A stretch of DNA of 64,000 bases from Xanthomonas fragariae (GTDB lineage Bacteria; Pseudomonadota; Gammaproteobacteria; Xanthomonadales; Xanthomonadaceae). The stretch lies in NCBI RefSeq assembly GCF_900183975.1, contig NZ_LT853882.1, forward strand, positions 3,279,501 through 3,343,500. The letters run 5' to 3'. Shown in pieces: positions 53,907 through 63,170 of the stretch; positions within the stretch are counted from its first letter, which is position 1; each line of letters begins with the position of its first letter. A program made the position numbers and the translations under genes. Below the pieces are notes generated by a model that saw only the letters and a program-made list of their open reading frames with translations, made no database searches and had not been told where the DNA came from.

Positions 53907-56871
53907 ACCAGTCACCATAGTAATCGTGATAGTTGACTTGCTGGCCGTTGACTAGGACAGAAGATCTCTCGCCAGTGCCGAAGATCCCGCCAATGGTCTC
54001 TCGGGCCTTGGCTGCATCCCCATCCACCAGAAATTGTTCATAAGCCGCGTTATAGGCCGCGTGGTTCGAACTGTTGCCCGCGATACCGATATCGGTTCCC
54101 TGCTGCGTGGCGTTCAGGATTTCCCGCTGCACTTTGATGTTGTTCAACGTTGCCGCGCCCTCGTCGGCCAAGGCACCATTGACGTAAGCATCCTTCGTCG
54201 AGAAGTCCGGCTGGTAGTCGTACATGGCATGTCCGACCTCGTGCGACAGAGTCTGCGCGGTCTGCGCAGCATTGCCTTGTTGCGCTCCGTCGATGACGAT
54301 GACGGGAGGGGTGGCATCGCGATCAGCGTACGATCCTCCGCCTGCGGGTCCGTGTTCGATGGTCCAGCGATCCGCCTGCAACGCCTGCAGATCTGATTGC
54401 AGCGCGGGTGAGTCGGCGGCGATCCTGTCCACATCCGCGCCCAAGCCGGTGGTTACCGGTGCGGGCGGCGTGGCGGTGCCGGCGGCTGGTGCGGGTGCCG
54501 TGCGGTCCAGTACGCCGCTGATCGCGCCATCGGGTGCGGCGGCCTTGGCATTGTTCTCGGCTATGCGCTGGTGATCCTTGCCCAGGGAGCCAGCCATACC
54601 CGCGATACCGAGGGCGGCACCGGCAACGCCCGCAACCGCACCACCAGTACCGTTAAATCCGGGAGCGGGCTGGGCAGTGCCGCTATTGAGATGGATGTCC
54701 TTGGGCGCATCGGCGTGTACAACCTCCTGCGCCTTGAGGTGGATGGTCTTAGCCGTGAGGTAGATTGCGTCCGGAGTCAGCGTCAGCTGGGAACTGCCAA
54801 CCTTCAACTCGATCTTGTCGCCAGCCGACAGGGACCAGATCTTACCAATATGATCGCTTCGGTTTAGCCCAACCACCGAAATCATCGCCATGCCGACGTT
54901 GCGGTTGTAGCCCATGCCGATATTGGTCATCTTGCCCAAGCCCACGTTCTGAAGGCTGGCCATACCGATGCTTTCGCTTTTGAAGCGGCCGATATTGATC
55001 GTCTGATTGTTGCCGATATGACTGCGCTCGGAGAGGCCGACGTGCTTGGTCCGGTTCAGGCCAATCGAGAGCTTTTCGTTCTGGCCCACATCCTCGGTCC
55101 GATTGTCGCCGATGGATATCCGCTCGTTGTGGTCCACCCGTTCCTGGCGATCGTTGTGGACCGTGATATTCTCGTTACGATCTACCGTTTCGGTACGATC
55201 ACGTTTGACGTAAACCGTCTCGTCTCGATCGATCGTCTTCTTCCGGTCGTTTCCCACCCAGTGCGATTCATCGTTCTCGACTTCGATGTCCTGGTTTTTT
55301 TCCGCGTGGAGCCACACTTGCTCCTCGCCCTTCTTGTCCTCAAACCGCAGCGCGTTGGCGTTCTCATATCCTCCACCCTGCGTGGAGCGCGTCAGAATGC
55401 CGGTTTGAGTCTTGTTGTTCGGCAAGGTCCATGGCGGCATATGCTGCTGGTTCGATACCACACCAGTGATCATCGGCCGATCCGGGTCGCCATCAAGAAA
55501 CTGCATGATGACTTCCTGACCAATGCGCGGAACCGCTTGGAAGCCGAACCGGTCGCCTCCCATCGGCGTTGCAACCCGCACCCGGTAGTAGCTCTTCTCG
55601 TTGTACTGGCCGACCCGGTCGTTGAGGAACTGCACCGCAACTCGCCCGTACTCGTCGCAGTCGATTTCCTCTCCCTCCGGCCCGACGACGACCGCGCTGT
55701 GCAACCCATATGCCCGCGGCCAGTCGCTGTTATAGCCCCGGCCTGGTCGCCAGGGCACATTCTGCCGGATCGCAACTGCCACGTTGCTGTACCGGGCGGG
55801 TTCATCGGCGAGGTGATTGTTGACGACCTCGTGGCGCACGCTCACGACAAAGAAACGGCGATCGTCTTCCGCATCCTGATCGTGCTCGAAATGCTCGATC
55901 AGGTCGAAGTGGCGGTTGGGTTGCAGCCTCGGTGAATTGCTGCGGCCCTCGTAGTGCTTGGCTTTGGCCTCGATCGCCTCCATGCTGAGCTTCGCACGTT
56001 GCTCGCCATCCTCTACCGTCCTAAAGCCGTAGGCGCCGGTATGCTCGTAAACCTCCAACTCGGGCACGTCGCCCTGCTGGTTGATCGTGGGAACAAGTGC
56101 CGTCAGGGGGCGCTGAGGATTCTTGAAATCGAAGCTGCTCACCGAATAGTGCGTTGAAGACAAGCGGCGCGCCGGCGACCATTCGGCGATGGCATCGTCA
56201 TCGTCCGGTCCACCTTCGGTGAAATAGCGCACCTGCGATCGGCCATCGATTGCCCGCGCCTGCGCTGAGTCATCGCACAACACTAGCGTATGGCCGTCCG
56301 CTCGGTGTTCGTAGCCATAGTACCAACCCCTTACTTCCCACCAGCGGTGCAGGAAATTTGCGTCGGACTCACCCCACTGCATGACTGCGGTTTGTGTCAG
56401 ATCAGGGACGCTTCCCAACTGGGTCCGATAGTCGTGGAATTGATAGCGACCAAGAATCTCGTCCGTGAGGGCAGCGATCGTTGTTTGTTGAATAGGGCCA
56501 CTGTTCTGACGGAAGTGCAAAAACGCCATCCACGGGCGCAGCACCATGCGGTAGTGCGCAATGCCACCGTCCGTGCTGATGCGCCCGAACTCGAAGACGT
56601 AGCCGTTGAAGTAGCGCGGGCCGCCGTCGCGGCGCACCAACTCGATGGTGGCCATCTTGCCTATCAGCGACTTGGCGGGGATTGCTGCGTCCTCGGAGAG
56701 GAGCGTCAACGTGTACTCGAAATCCCGGGACAGCGCCTCGTCTGCAACCAGCTTCTCAGGGAGCAGGACCGCGGAAGGACCGTCGTCGTTTGGAAAGCTC
56801 AGTCGCATCAACCGCGAGGTCTGGCGTTCCAGCAAAGCGGAGAGCGCTGTAGCTGCAGTGGGGAGCCACAT
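53884..56871 (-). CDS. vgrG: Type VI secretion VgrG spike with C-terminal HExxH metallopeptidase-like domain
   Basis: A 995-residue VgrG. Residues about 20-480 are the gp27-like part (LPEKLVADEALSRDFEYTL, GYVFEFGRISTDGGIAHYRM, SDANFLHRWWEVRGWYY). Then comes the gp5 OB-fold (GEEIDCDEYGRVAVQFLNDR, ATPMGGDRFGFQAVPRIGQE, FLDGDPDRPMITGVV) and a long beta-helix with NIGMGYNRNVG and DNRTEDVGQ-type repeats. After a Pro/Ala linker (about 760-810), the extension contains SHEVGHAMYDYQPDF with HEVGH at 877-881 and ALADEGAATLNN 22 residues on, a zincin pattern. VgrG2b of Pseudomonas has an analogous C-terminal metallopeptidase. The ATG at 56871 follows GGAAGAA. Confidence 0.88.
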   Translation of the reverse strand: MWLPTAATALSALLERQTSRLMRLSFPNDDGPSAVLLPEKLVADEALSRDFEYTLTLLSEDAAIPAKSLIGKMATIELVRRDGGPRYFNGYVFEFGRISTDGGIAHYRMVLRPWMAFLHFRQNSGPIQQTTIAALTDEILGRYQFHDYRTQLGSVPDLTQTAVMQWGESDANFLHRWWEVRGWYYGYEHRADGHTLVLCDDSAQARAIDGRSQVRYFTEGGPDDDDAIAEWSPARRLSSTHYSVSSFDFKNPQRPLTALVPTINQQGDVPELEVYEHTGAYGFRTVEDGEQRAKLSMEAIEAKAKHYEGRSNSPRLQPNRHFDLIEHFEHDQDAEDDRRFFVVSVRHEVVNNHLADEPARYSNVAVAIRQNVPWRPGRGYNSDWPRAYGLHSAVVVGPEGEEIDCDEYGRVAVQFLNDRVGQYNEKSYYRVRVATPMGGDRFGFQAVPRIGQEVIMQFLDGDPDRPMITGVVSNQQHMPPWTLPNNKTQTGILTRSTQGGGYENANALRFEDKKGEEQVWLHAEKNQDIEVENDESHWVGNDRKKTIDRDETVYVKRDRTETVDRNENITVHNDRQERVDHNERISIGDNRTEDVGQNEKLSIGLNRTKHVGLSERSHIGNNQTINIGRFKSESIGMASLQNVGLGKMTNIGMGYNRNVGMAMISVVGLNRSDHIGKIWSLSAGDKIELKVGSSQLTLTPDAIYLTAKTIHLKAQEVVHADAPKDIHLNSGTAQPAPGFNGTGGAVAGVAGAALGIAGMAGSLGKDHQRIAENNAKAAAPDGAISGVLDRTAPAPAAGTATPPAPVTTGLGADVDRIAADSPALQSDLQALQADRWTIEHGPAGGGSYADRDATPPVIVIDGAQQGNAAQTAQTLSHEVGHAMYDYQPDFSTKDAYVNGALADEGAATLNNIKVQREILNATQQGTDIGIAGNSSNHAAYNAAYEQFLVDGDAAKARETIGGIFGTGERSSVLVNGQQVNYHDYYGDWYDHNSGP

Positions 56872-57183
56872 TGTTCGCTTCTTCCATGGGGAACAAACGT
56901 TTCCACTATAGCGCGACGGCCGGCATACAAACCTGAACTTAAAATGACTCCATGACTGAATCGATCGAGATTGGCCCGTAGCCCAAAACCCTGCGAACTC
57001 GGCGCCACAATGGGTACGCGGGGGGCGGGATCGGAATCTCGCCACAGTAATTGTCTACGCAATGCGACGCACAGGGCGACGGCGGCGCCCCGGTTCAGCT
57101 CCAGAGCCGAGGCCGCTATTCCGGCGGTTTCCACTCGCCAGCAATGCGAAACGCTCAATCTCACAGGAGTCGATTTTTCGCTT

Positions 57184-58238
57184 GGCGAATTCAACTCTGA
57201 ATCGCAACACCAACGGTTGTGAAGCAGTCCAGGCGACCTGACCTGAGCGACTTCACCACCAAGTGGAGGTGCCCATGTCATCCAGCCGCCTGGACCTGTC
57301 AGAACGATACCGTCTACATGCGTTATACGAAACCGGCATGTCGCTGCGCGCCATGGCCGATGCGTTGGAGCGTGCGCCCAGCACGATCAGCCGCGAACTG
57401 CGTCGCAACCAGCACGCTCGGCAGTATCTGCCAGATCACGCGCAGCGCCTCAGCGAGCATCGGCGCACGCAGGCCAGCCGGCGTCCACGCATCGACGCTG
57501 AGCGCATCACACAGATCGAGGTCTTGCTGGGCGAGGACTTCAGCCCGGAACAGATTGCAGGTCGCACCGGCTTGGCCAGTCAGGAATGGATCTATCGGCA
57601 CATCTACGCCGACCAGAAGCGCGGTGGTCAGTTGTTCACGCATCTACGCAAGCGCCGGCGCAAGCGCCGTCGGCGGGGCATGCGCGATGGCCGCGGGCAG
57701 CTGACACATCGGCGCAGCTGGACACAGCGCCCAAGCGTGGTGGAGCAACGAAGCCGTATCGGTGACTGGGAGCTGGATATCATCAGGGCCTCACACGGAA
57801 AGGCCGTGGTGGTCAGCATGACCGAACGCCGCAGTCGCCTGCATCTGCTGGCTTACTCGTCTGACGGCACCGCCGAGAACGTACGCAACGCCATCGTCCA
57901 GCGGCTGGGTGGCCTACGCCATACAGTGCACACCCTCACCGCCGACAACGGCAAGGAGTTTGCTGATCATCGGCTCATTGCCGTCTGCTTGCAGAGAGAT
58001 TTCTACTTTGCAGATCCGTACTGCGCATGGCAGCTAGGCAGCAACGAAAATGCCAACGGGTTGACGCGCCAGTCCTTGCCACGACAGACCGATTTTAGCA
58101 CCATCACCGATGCGCACCTACGATGGATCGAGCAGCGGCTCTACAATCGTCCGCGCAACATACTCGGATTCAAAACGCCCCCCGAAGTCTTCTCCGAGGA
58201 GGTCCTCAACAGCGTTGCGAATCGGAGTTGAATTCGCC
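57184..58238 (+). mobile_element. IS30-family insertion sequence (IS1112-like)
   Basis: A 1055-bp element with 25-bp imperfect inverted repeats starting GGCGAATTCAACTC (left 57184-57208, right 58214-58238) and one transposase gene. No target duplication is evident (CTT left, GCC right). Size and family fit IS1112 of Xanthomonas, but the name is from memory. It sits upstream of vgrG and marks one edge of the accessory island. Confidence 0.85.
57275..58231 (+). CDS. IS30-family transposase
   Basis: A 318-residue protein. N-terminal HTH (LSERYRLHALYETGMSLRAM, PSTISRELRRN), a basic region, then the DDE domain: GDWELDIIRASHGKAVVVSM, HTLTADNGKEFADH, and GSNENANGLTRQSLP with YNRPRNILGFKTP. All catalytic motifs are intact and the frame is uninterrupted, so the element may still be active. 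The ATG at 57275 follows GGAGG; the GTG at 57263 is less likely. Confidence 0.92.
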   Translation: MSSSRLDLSERYRLHALYETGMSLRAMADALERAPSTISRELRRNQHARQYLPDHAQRLSEHRRTQASRRPRIDAERITQIEVLLGEDFSPEQIAGRTGLASQEWIYRHIYADQKRGGQLFTHLRKRRRKRRRRGMRDGRGQLTHRRSWTQRPSVVEQRSRIGDWELDIIRASHGKAVVVSMTERRSRLHLLAYSSDGTAENVRNAIVQRLGGLRHTVHTLTADNGKEFADHRLIAVCLQRDFYFADPYCAWQLGSNENANGLTRQSLPRQTDFSTITDAHLRWIEQRLYNRPRNILGFKTPPEVFSEEVLNSVANRS

Positions 58239-58268
58239 GCCCCACTCCATACACACAATCAAACAAAC

Positions 58269-59642
58269 TCAACGCGCCCCGACCCCAGTATTAAATAACT
58301 GAAACTCACGAATATGCACAGCGGCCGCACTGGACTGAATATTCAACCGCACCCGTGAAGCAGTCATTGGCGCGAAGTGATCGATCTTCATCCGCCCGAT
58401 CGCCTGCGCCTTCGCCAACGGCACCCACTTACCGTCCTGCCACGCTTCAACGGCATACTTGTGCACCAACTGCCCGTCGTTGATCCACTCCATACTCAAC
58501 GCACTGTCGAACGTCACCGGTTGCTTGAATTGCAGCTCCAGCACCGCGCTATGCGACCCCGCCGGCGCGCTCCAGAACGTCTCGCGATCGCCATCCACTG
58601 CTGCGTCGATGCCATCGGGCTTCTTGAGGTTGCCCTCCACCAGATTCTTGCCCGCACCGTAACGCGCCTGAATCGCCTGCCCGAGTTCCTGCAGACGGCT
58701 CACATCTGCGTCCGGCAATACACCACGCTTGTCCGGCGCAATGCCGAGCACCAACTGGCCGCCCAGGCCCACGCTCTTTTCCCAGATTTCCACCAGCTCA
58801 TCCACGCTCTTGAGCGTCTGATCGCTGTTGGGATGCCAGAACCATTGCAACTTGTGCAGCGGCGTATCCACTTCCACCGGGCGCCAACGCAGATAACCGT
58901 GGCGGTCGATCACGTTCCAGTTTTCGCCTTCGATGAAACCGGCCTCATTGCCTACCCAACGCACATCGCCGTACTCGAACAAGGCGGTGTCGGCGAACAC
59001 CATCGCGTTGGCCTGATAAGTGCGCAACTCTTCCATGTACTTGTCGAAGTTGTACACGTGCCCGGCACTGCCGGCGCCGTCCAGCCACCACTCTGTGATA
59101 GGACCGTAATGCGAGGCAAGCTCCACCAGCTGCGCGGCATAGAACGTGTCATAGGCCTTCGAATCAGCGTACTTCGGCTCGTGGCGATCCCATGGCGACA
59201 GGTACACGCCAAAGCCCATGCCTTCCTTGCGCACCGCATCGCTGGTGAGCTTGACCAGGTCGCCCTTGCCACCCATCCACGGACTGTTCTTGACCGAGTA
59301 ATTGCTCTCGGCAGTAGGCCACAGCGCAAAGCCGTCGTGGTGCTTGGCCACCAGAATCACGTAGCTGGCACCTGCCGATTTGGCCGCGCGCACCCACTGG
59401 CCCGGATCCACATTGGTAGGGTTGAAGGTCTTCGGGCTGGCCGTGCCGTCGCCCCACTCCCGATCAAGCCAAGTGTTGGGATTGAAGTGCACGATCACGC
59501 CGAATGCCAGATCCTGCCAGGCCACCTGCTGCGGCGAGGGTTTCACATCGGCGAAATTCTGCGCGATGGCAGTAGGCAAGGTCAGTGCGGTCAGACCGAT
59601 TGCGGCCAGCCAGCGCAACGGTGAGAGCAGGTGTGATGACAT
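58269..59642 (-). CDS. Secreted alpha-L-fucosidase (GH29) with C-terminal carbohydrate-binding domain
   Basis: A 457-residue exported glycosidase. A signal peptide (cut after TAIA, about 27) is followed by the GH29 barrel: FGVIVHFNPNTWLDREWGDG, GASYVILVAKHHDGFALWPT, GMGFGVYLSPWDRHE, and EWWLDGAGSAG carrying the likely nucleophile Asp. A smaller C-terminal F5/8-type domain (about 330-450: DGIDAAVDGDRETFWSAPAG, SRVRLNIQSSAAAVHIREFQ) resembles NPCBM-type modules. It would release fucose from plant glycans or N-glycans. It lies near a sialidase-like remnant and a glycosylasparaginase-like remnant, consistent with a former glycan-degradation cluster. Confidence 0.9.
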   Translation of the reverse strand: MSSHLLSPLRWLAAIGLTALTLPTAIAQNFADVKPSPQQVAWQDLAFGVIVHFNPNTWLDREWGDGTASPKTFNPTNVDPGQWVRAAKSAGASYVILVAKHHDGFALWPTAESNYSVKNSPWMGGKGDLVKLTSDAVRKEGMGFGVYLSPWDRHEPKYADSKAYDTFYAAQLVELASHYGPITEWWLDGAGSAGHVYNFDKYMEELRTYQANAMVFADTALFEYGDVRWVGNEAGFIEGENWNVIDRHGYLRWRPVEVDTPLHKLQWFWHPNSDQTLKSVDELVEIWEKSVGLGGQLVLGIAPDKRGVLPDADVSRLQELGQAIQARYGAGKNLVEGNLKKPDGIDAAVDGDRETFWSAPAGSHSAVLELQFKQPVTFDSALSMEWINDGQLVHKYAVEAWQDGKWVPLAKAQAIGRMKIDHFAPMTASRVRLNIQSSAAAVHIREFQLFNTGVGAR

Positions 59643-59726
59643 CGAGGGTCCTCGCAGTGGTCGGCAACCAGGGCCGCCTGGGATGACCAGAGCATATGGT
59701 ATTTAATAGATTATAAATAGGTATCT

Positions 59727-60225
59727 TTAAAATCCGCACAGGACCGGACCACGCTGGATCCGCCACACCTGCCGAGCCGCCTGATTGCGAGCCTTGCCGC
59801 TGTCGTCGCCCACGCGGAATCGCCGGTTGCCTCGCCCTTTGTCCTCAGGCCGCCCGACACGACGCCGCAGGCGCATGTCTCCACGCTGCTGGAAACACCC
59901 GACGGCAGCCTGTTGGCGGCGTGGTTCGGTGGCGCGCACGACGGTGCGGCAGATGTCGGCATCTGGCTCGCGCAACGCGGCCCACAGCGCTGGCAGACAC
60001 CGCGACGCATCGCCGACGGCACATCTGCGGGTCCCGATGGCGCGGCACTGCCAGCCTGGAATCCAGTGCTGTTTCAGTCCACCACCGGGCCGGCGCAGCT
60101 GTCCTGCAAACTCGGCCCCACTCCGCGGCAATGGTGGTGCACATCAGCTACACCTGACTTAAGCGCCAACGCATCAAGCACGTGGTGATCGCCCACGCGC
60201 TGCGCGGCGGCGGCATAAATGAAAG
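59727..60225 (+). pseudogene. Sialidase-like gene with internal deletion
   Basis: One frame encodes the start of a BNR/sialidase-family protein: a hydrophobic leader (LIASLAAVVAHAES), then AHVSTLLETPDGSLLAAWFG, GIWLAQRGPQRWQTPRRIAD and LPAWNPVLFQSTTGPAQL up to about 60125. Another frame then gives MVVHISYT, a TGA where the family usually has Trp, and KRQRIKHVVI, which is the usual end of these proteins. The intervening roughly 250 residues are absent. No ATG opens the leader. The gene is divergent from the fucosidase gene. Confidence 0.65.
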
Positions 60226-60299
60226 CTCCACACGCTGGAATCCAGCACGTCACCAGCATGACCGTCGCCCATCTCTTCTGCAACAGGGCGCGCTGCCGC

Positions 60300-60324
60300 T
60301 TCGCCCCGTCGGCAAGTGTTTCGC
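60300..60324 (+). promoter_or_regulatory. Perfect PIP box (HrpX-dependent promoter)
   Basis: TTCGC at 60300-60304 and TTCGC at 60320-60324 are separated by exactly 15 bases, the plant-inducible promoter box bound by HrpX. A -10-like sequence is expected about 30 bases on; GATCAT at 60356-60361 is only an imperfect match. The box lies 71 bases upstream of the xopL start. Confidence 0.85.
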
Positions 60325-60395
60325 GCCAAGCACCTTGCCCGGTGTGCTCCAGGTTGATCATCCCCTTCGTACAGCAGCGATGAATGAGGAATGCC

Positions 60396-62282
60396 ATGCA
60401 ACGCATTACCCGGGCACGCACATCGGAAGGGCCGAGCCAGACCCCGCAGCAGGTCGCTTCCAATACATCCGCACCACACCGTGACGGGACACCGGCACGT
60501 GGCCAGAGCGCAGGCACGCTTGGCCTGCTGAGTGGCCTTCTCAGGCGTTTACCTGGCAACCGCGCGCGGCGCCGCGCATCCCCTGCTGGCACCGAAACCT
60601 TCAGTGATCGGCCTGAAATTGCAGGTCGCCTACGTCCACGCGGCGCAGGCACGCCAATGGTGCTCGATGAAGAGCTTGTAGATGCTTTACTGCCAGCAGC
60701 GCTACCGCAGTTTGACAGCAGCGAGCGCGCCCGATTCCCCTTTACTGCTACTACAGATTCACCACAACTCCTCAATGCACCGTCGGCCGCCAGACCGATG
60801 CTGGTCGGCGCGCAATTACAACGCAGTACGCAGTTGCGTTCGTATGAGAACGCCCTGGCGCAGTGGCGAGACGAACGCTCAGCCGACTTGCGCTCGTGGC
60901 ATGACGCATGGTTTGATGCCAGCATAGGCTTGACCACCGAAATAACGCCACGTAACGCCCTGCAAATAACCGTAGGGCTGCTTGCCGATGCCGCCAGACC
61001 AGATGCCGAATTGCTGAGCATCGACACAACTCCTCTTCCGCAATTCCCGGAGCAGACGACATTCCGTCTTTCTCATCTGCAGACGATGGACATCACAGCA
61101 GCAGGCTTGCAGGCGCTTCCGGAAACGATGCATGAACTGAGGAACCTGCAATCGCTGTCGCTGCACAACAACCCCATTCAGAAACTGCCTGCGTCCATCG
61201 CGAACATGATCCAGTTGCGTGAGCTCTGCATCACATCAAGCCCGCACTTGTCGCAGTTGCCGTGCCTTGCCACCAGCAATGCCTCTGGTGAGCCCGAAGG
61301 GCTGATCAACCTGTCCACTCTGAAGCTATCGAGGACAGGGTTACGCTCTCTTCCAGAATCCATCAAGCACCTGAAGAAACTGCAACACCTGGAGGCCAGC
61401 AGGTCACAACTTAACGCGCTGCCCGTCGGTATCCATGATCTACCCATGCTGCAAACACTGAATTTACGAGGCTGCGAACAATTACGTTGCTACCCGCCAA
61501 TTTTTGCAGGGCGCGCGCCATTAAAGAAACTCAACCTGCGCGATTGCATCAATCTGCGCTCACTGCCGGCAGACATCCACAAACTCGCACAGCTTGAAGA
61601 GCTTGATCTGCGAGGTTGCCGCAATCTGAAAAATCTGCCGAGCTCGATTACCAAGCTACCTGCCACGTGCCGCATCCACGTACCACCTCATCTACGAGAA
61701 AAACTCAGCGAACTCCGGCCAGCACAGACGCCTTCAGCCAGCGATCTCAATTACGCGAAAAACATTATCGAGAACATCGCGCACGATCTGCTGGATCTAG
61801 TCTTGCAGGAGAGGAATCCGTTCACCGAAGGCGCCCCGTTTTACCCACGGGGAAAGCGGCCGGCTGGAACTCCTGCCACGCTTGGACAGGTACCAGCCCT
61901 GAAAACCCTGCTCGACGAAAGCAAGGGTGAACGTTGGCATGAAATACTGGAGTTCGTTAATCCCGGACCGGAATTCGATCCCGAAATATATCGGACGGAG
62001 GAAGAGTTCGATGACGCAAGAACCGAGTGGGAGTCCGACAAGAATGCCAACCTGAGCGACGTTATCTATCAGTACGACAGCGAAATCAATGTGCAGAACC
62101 TCTGCAAGGCCGTTCAGATGTGGAAGTTGCGGGAGATGCTCCTCGCCAAACACCCTGTATATGAAGAATATTTTCCTCTGGTGGCAACTCACATACCCGA
62201 TGATGCGACCGAAAACACACAGCCTGCCGAGGCGCACCAAGGGTCTCTGCATGCCGATATGACACCGCCCGCGAGCACGTGA
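60396..62282 (+). CDS. xopL: Type III effector XopL-like (LRR plus XL-box E3 ubiquitin ligase)
   Basis: A 628-residue effector delivered into plant cells. The N-terminal ~190 residues are Arg/Ser/Thr/Pro-rich, as expected for a type III secretion signal. About 195-440 are leucine-rich repeats (LPETMHELRNLQSLSLHNNP, LPASIANMIQLRELCI, LPESIKHLKKLQHLEASRSQ, LRSLPADIHKLAQLEELDLR). The last ~180 residues (ASDLNYAKNIIENIAHDLLD ... KHPVYEEYFPLVATHIPDD) have no common motif and fit the XL-box ligase domain of XopL. The ATG at 60396 follows GAGGA; 60384 is an alternative. XopAE, which also has LRRs and an XL-type domain, is the main alternative. Confidence 0.82.
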   Translation: MQRITRARTSEGPSQTPQQVASNTSAPHRDGTPARGQSAGTLGLLSGLLRRLPGNRARRRASPAGTETFSDRPEIAGRLRPRGAGTPMVLDEELVDALLPAALPQFDSSERARFPFTATTDSPQLLNAPSAARPMLVGAQLQRSTQLRSYENALAQWRDERSADLRSWHDAWFDASIGLTTEITPRNALQITVGLLADAARPDAELLSIDTTPLPQFPEQTTFRLSHLQTMDITAAGLQALPETMHELRNLQSLSLHNNPIQKLPASIANMIQLRELCITSSPHLSQLPCLATSNASGEPEGLINLSTLKLSRTGLRSLPESIKHLKKLQHLEASRSQLNALPVGIHDLPMLQTLNLRGCEQLRCYPPIFAGRAPLKKLNLRDCINLRSLPADIHKLAQLEELDLRGCRNLKNLPSSITKLPATCRIHVPPHLREKLSELRPAQTPSASDLNYAKNIIENIAHDLLDLVLQERNPFTEGAPFYPRGKRPAGTPATLGQVPALKTLLDESKGERWHEILEFVNPGPEFDPEIYRTEEEFDDARTEWESDKNANLSDVIYQYDSEINVQNLCKAVQMWKLREMLLAKHPVYEEYFPLVATHIPDDATENTQPAEAHQGSLHADMTPPAST

Positions 62283-62438
62283 AGCGCTCCTGCAGAAGCG
62301 AGTAGCTGGCGACTTGCAAGAGCGACAAGGGCATCGGCAACACAAACCCGACAGCGCCTTGCATCCCCGGTCTTCAGTCCGGCGTTCGTGTGCGACCAGA
62401 CATGCATGCATCGCTGCCCGACGCATTCGGTTGCCACA

Positions 62439-63170
62439 TCAACTGACATGCAACAACTCCACCATCCGCTGCACCCGGACCGCATCGGTGCGTTGATAGT
62501 CCCCGCCCAGGTCGCTGATGTAAGGATGCGGAGCCTGCACTTGCGCGGCGATCGTGCTGCGCAAGGAGGCATGAAATTCGTGTGCGCAGGTGCGTTCGCG
62601 CAAGAGCAGAAGGTTGTGCTCGCAGACGCCAGCCCCGGGCATCACGCTGATACGCTCCCCGGCCTGGCGCACCAATGCGGCAATGGCGTCGATGCCCGCG
62701 AGGGCGCTTGCACGCGCACCTGAGGTCAACACGCGCTGGCATCCCAACGTGATTGCGTCTTCCAATGCGCGCGACGGATCAGCACTGACATCGATCGCGC
62801 GATGGAAGGTCACGCCGAGCGAACCTGCGGTCGCGATCAACACCCGCATCGTGGCCATATCCACCTGCCCGCCCCGGTCCAGTGCGCCCAGCACCACGCC
62901 GTCGCAACCTAGCCGCACGCATTGCTCCACATCGCGCCGCATTACCTCGACCTCGGCCGCATCGAACACGAAATCGCCCACCCGTGGACGAATCAGCACA
63001 TACAACGGAATCTGCAAGCGCTCGCGTGCCACCGCCAGTGTCCCGAACGAAGGCGTCAGCCCGCCGCCATCCAGGCCGCCGCAAAGCTCCACGCGCATTG
63101 CACCGCCCTTTTGCGCAGCAAGTGCCGAGGCTACCGAGTCGGCAGCCACTTCCAGTCCCAAGGTATTCAT
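62439..63170 (-). CDS. cutC: CutC family protein
   Basis: A 243-residue TIM-barrel protein. It shows the CutC signature EVAADSVASALAAQKGGAMR, RVELCGGLDGGGLTPS, PLYVLIRPRVGDFVFDAAEV, GCDGVVLGALDRGGQVDM, VTFHRAIDVSADPSRALEDA and RVLTSGARASA. It was once linked to copper homeostasis, but the biochemical role is uncertain; some members may act on carbohydrate-related substrates. The ATG at 63170 overlaps the upstream stop as ATGA, so it was cotranslated with the glycosylasparaginase-like gene. Confidence 0.92.
   Translation of the reverse strand: MNTLGLEVAADSVASALAAQKGGAMRVELCGGLDGGGLTPSFGTLAVARERLQIPLYVLIRPRVGDFVFDAAEVEVMRRDVEQCVRLGCDGVVLGALDRGGQVDMATMRVLIATAGSLGVTFHRAIDVSADPSRALEDAITLGCQRVLTSGARASALAGIDAIAALVRQAGERISVMPGAGVCEHNLLLLRERTCAHEFHASLRSTIAAQVQAPHPYISDLGGDYQRTDAVRVQRMVELLHVS

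Noticed and set aside
55018..55935. Plus-strand open frame of 305 codons opposite vgrG
   Set aside because: Hydrophobic Val/Leu/Asp-rich composition is a mirror of the VgrG beta-helix repeats; no start context.
59690..59725. AT-rich near-palindrome with GGTAT words upstream of the fucosidase gene
   Set aside because: It does not fit the NagQ-type or other operator spacing I know; I could not support a regulator call.
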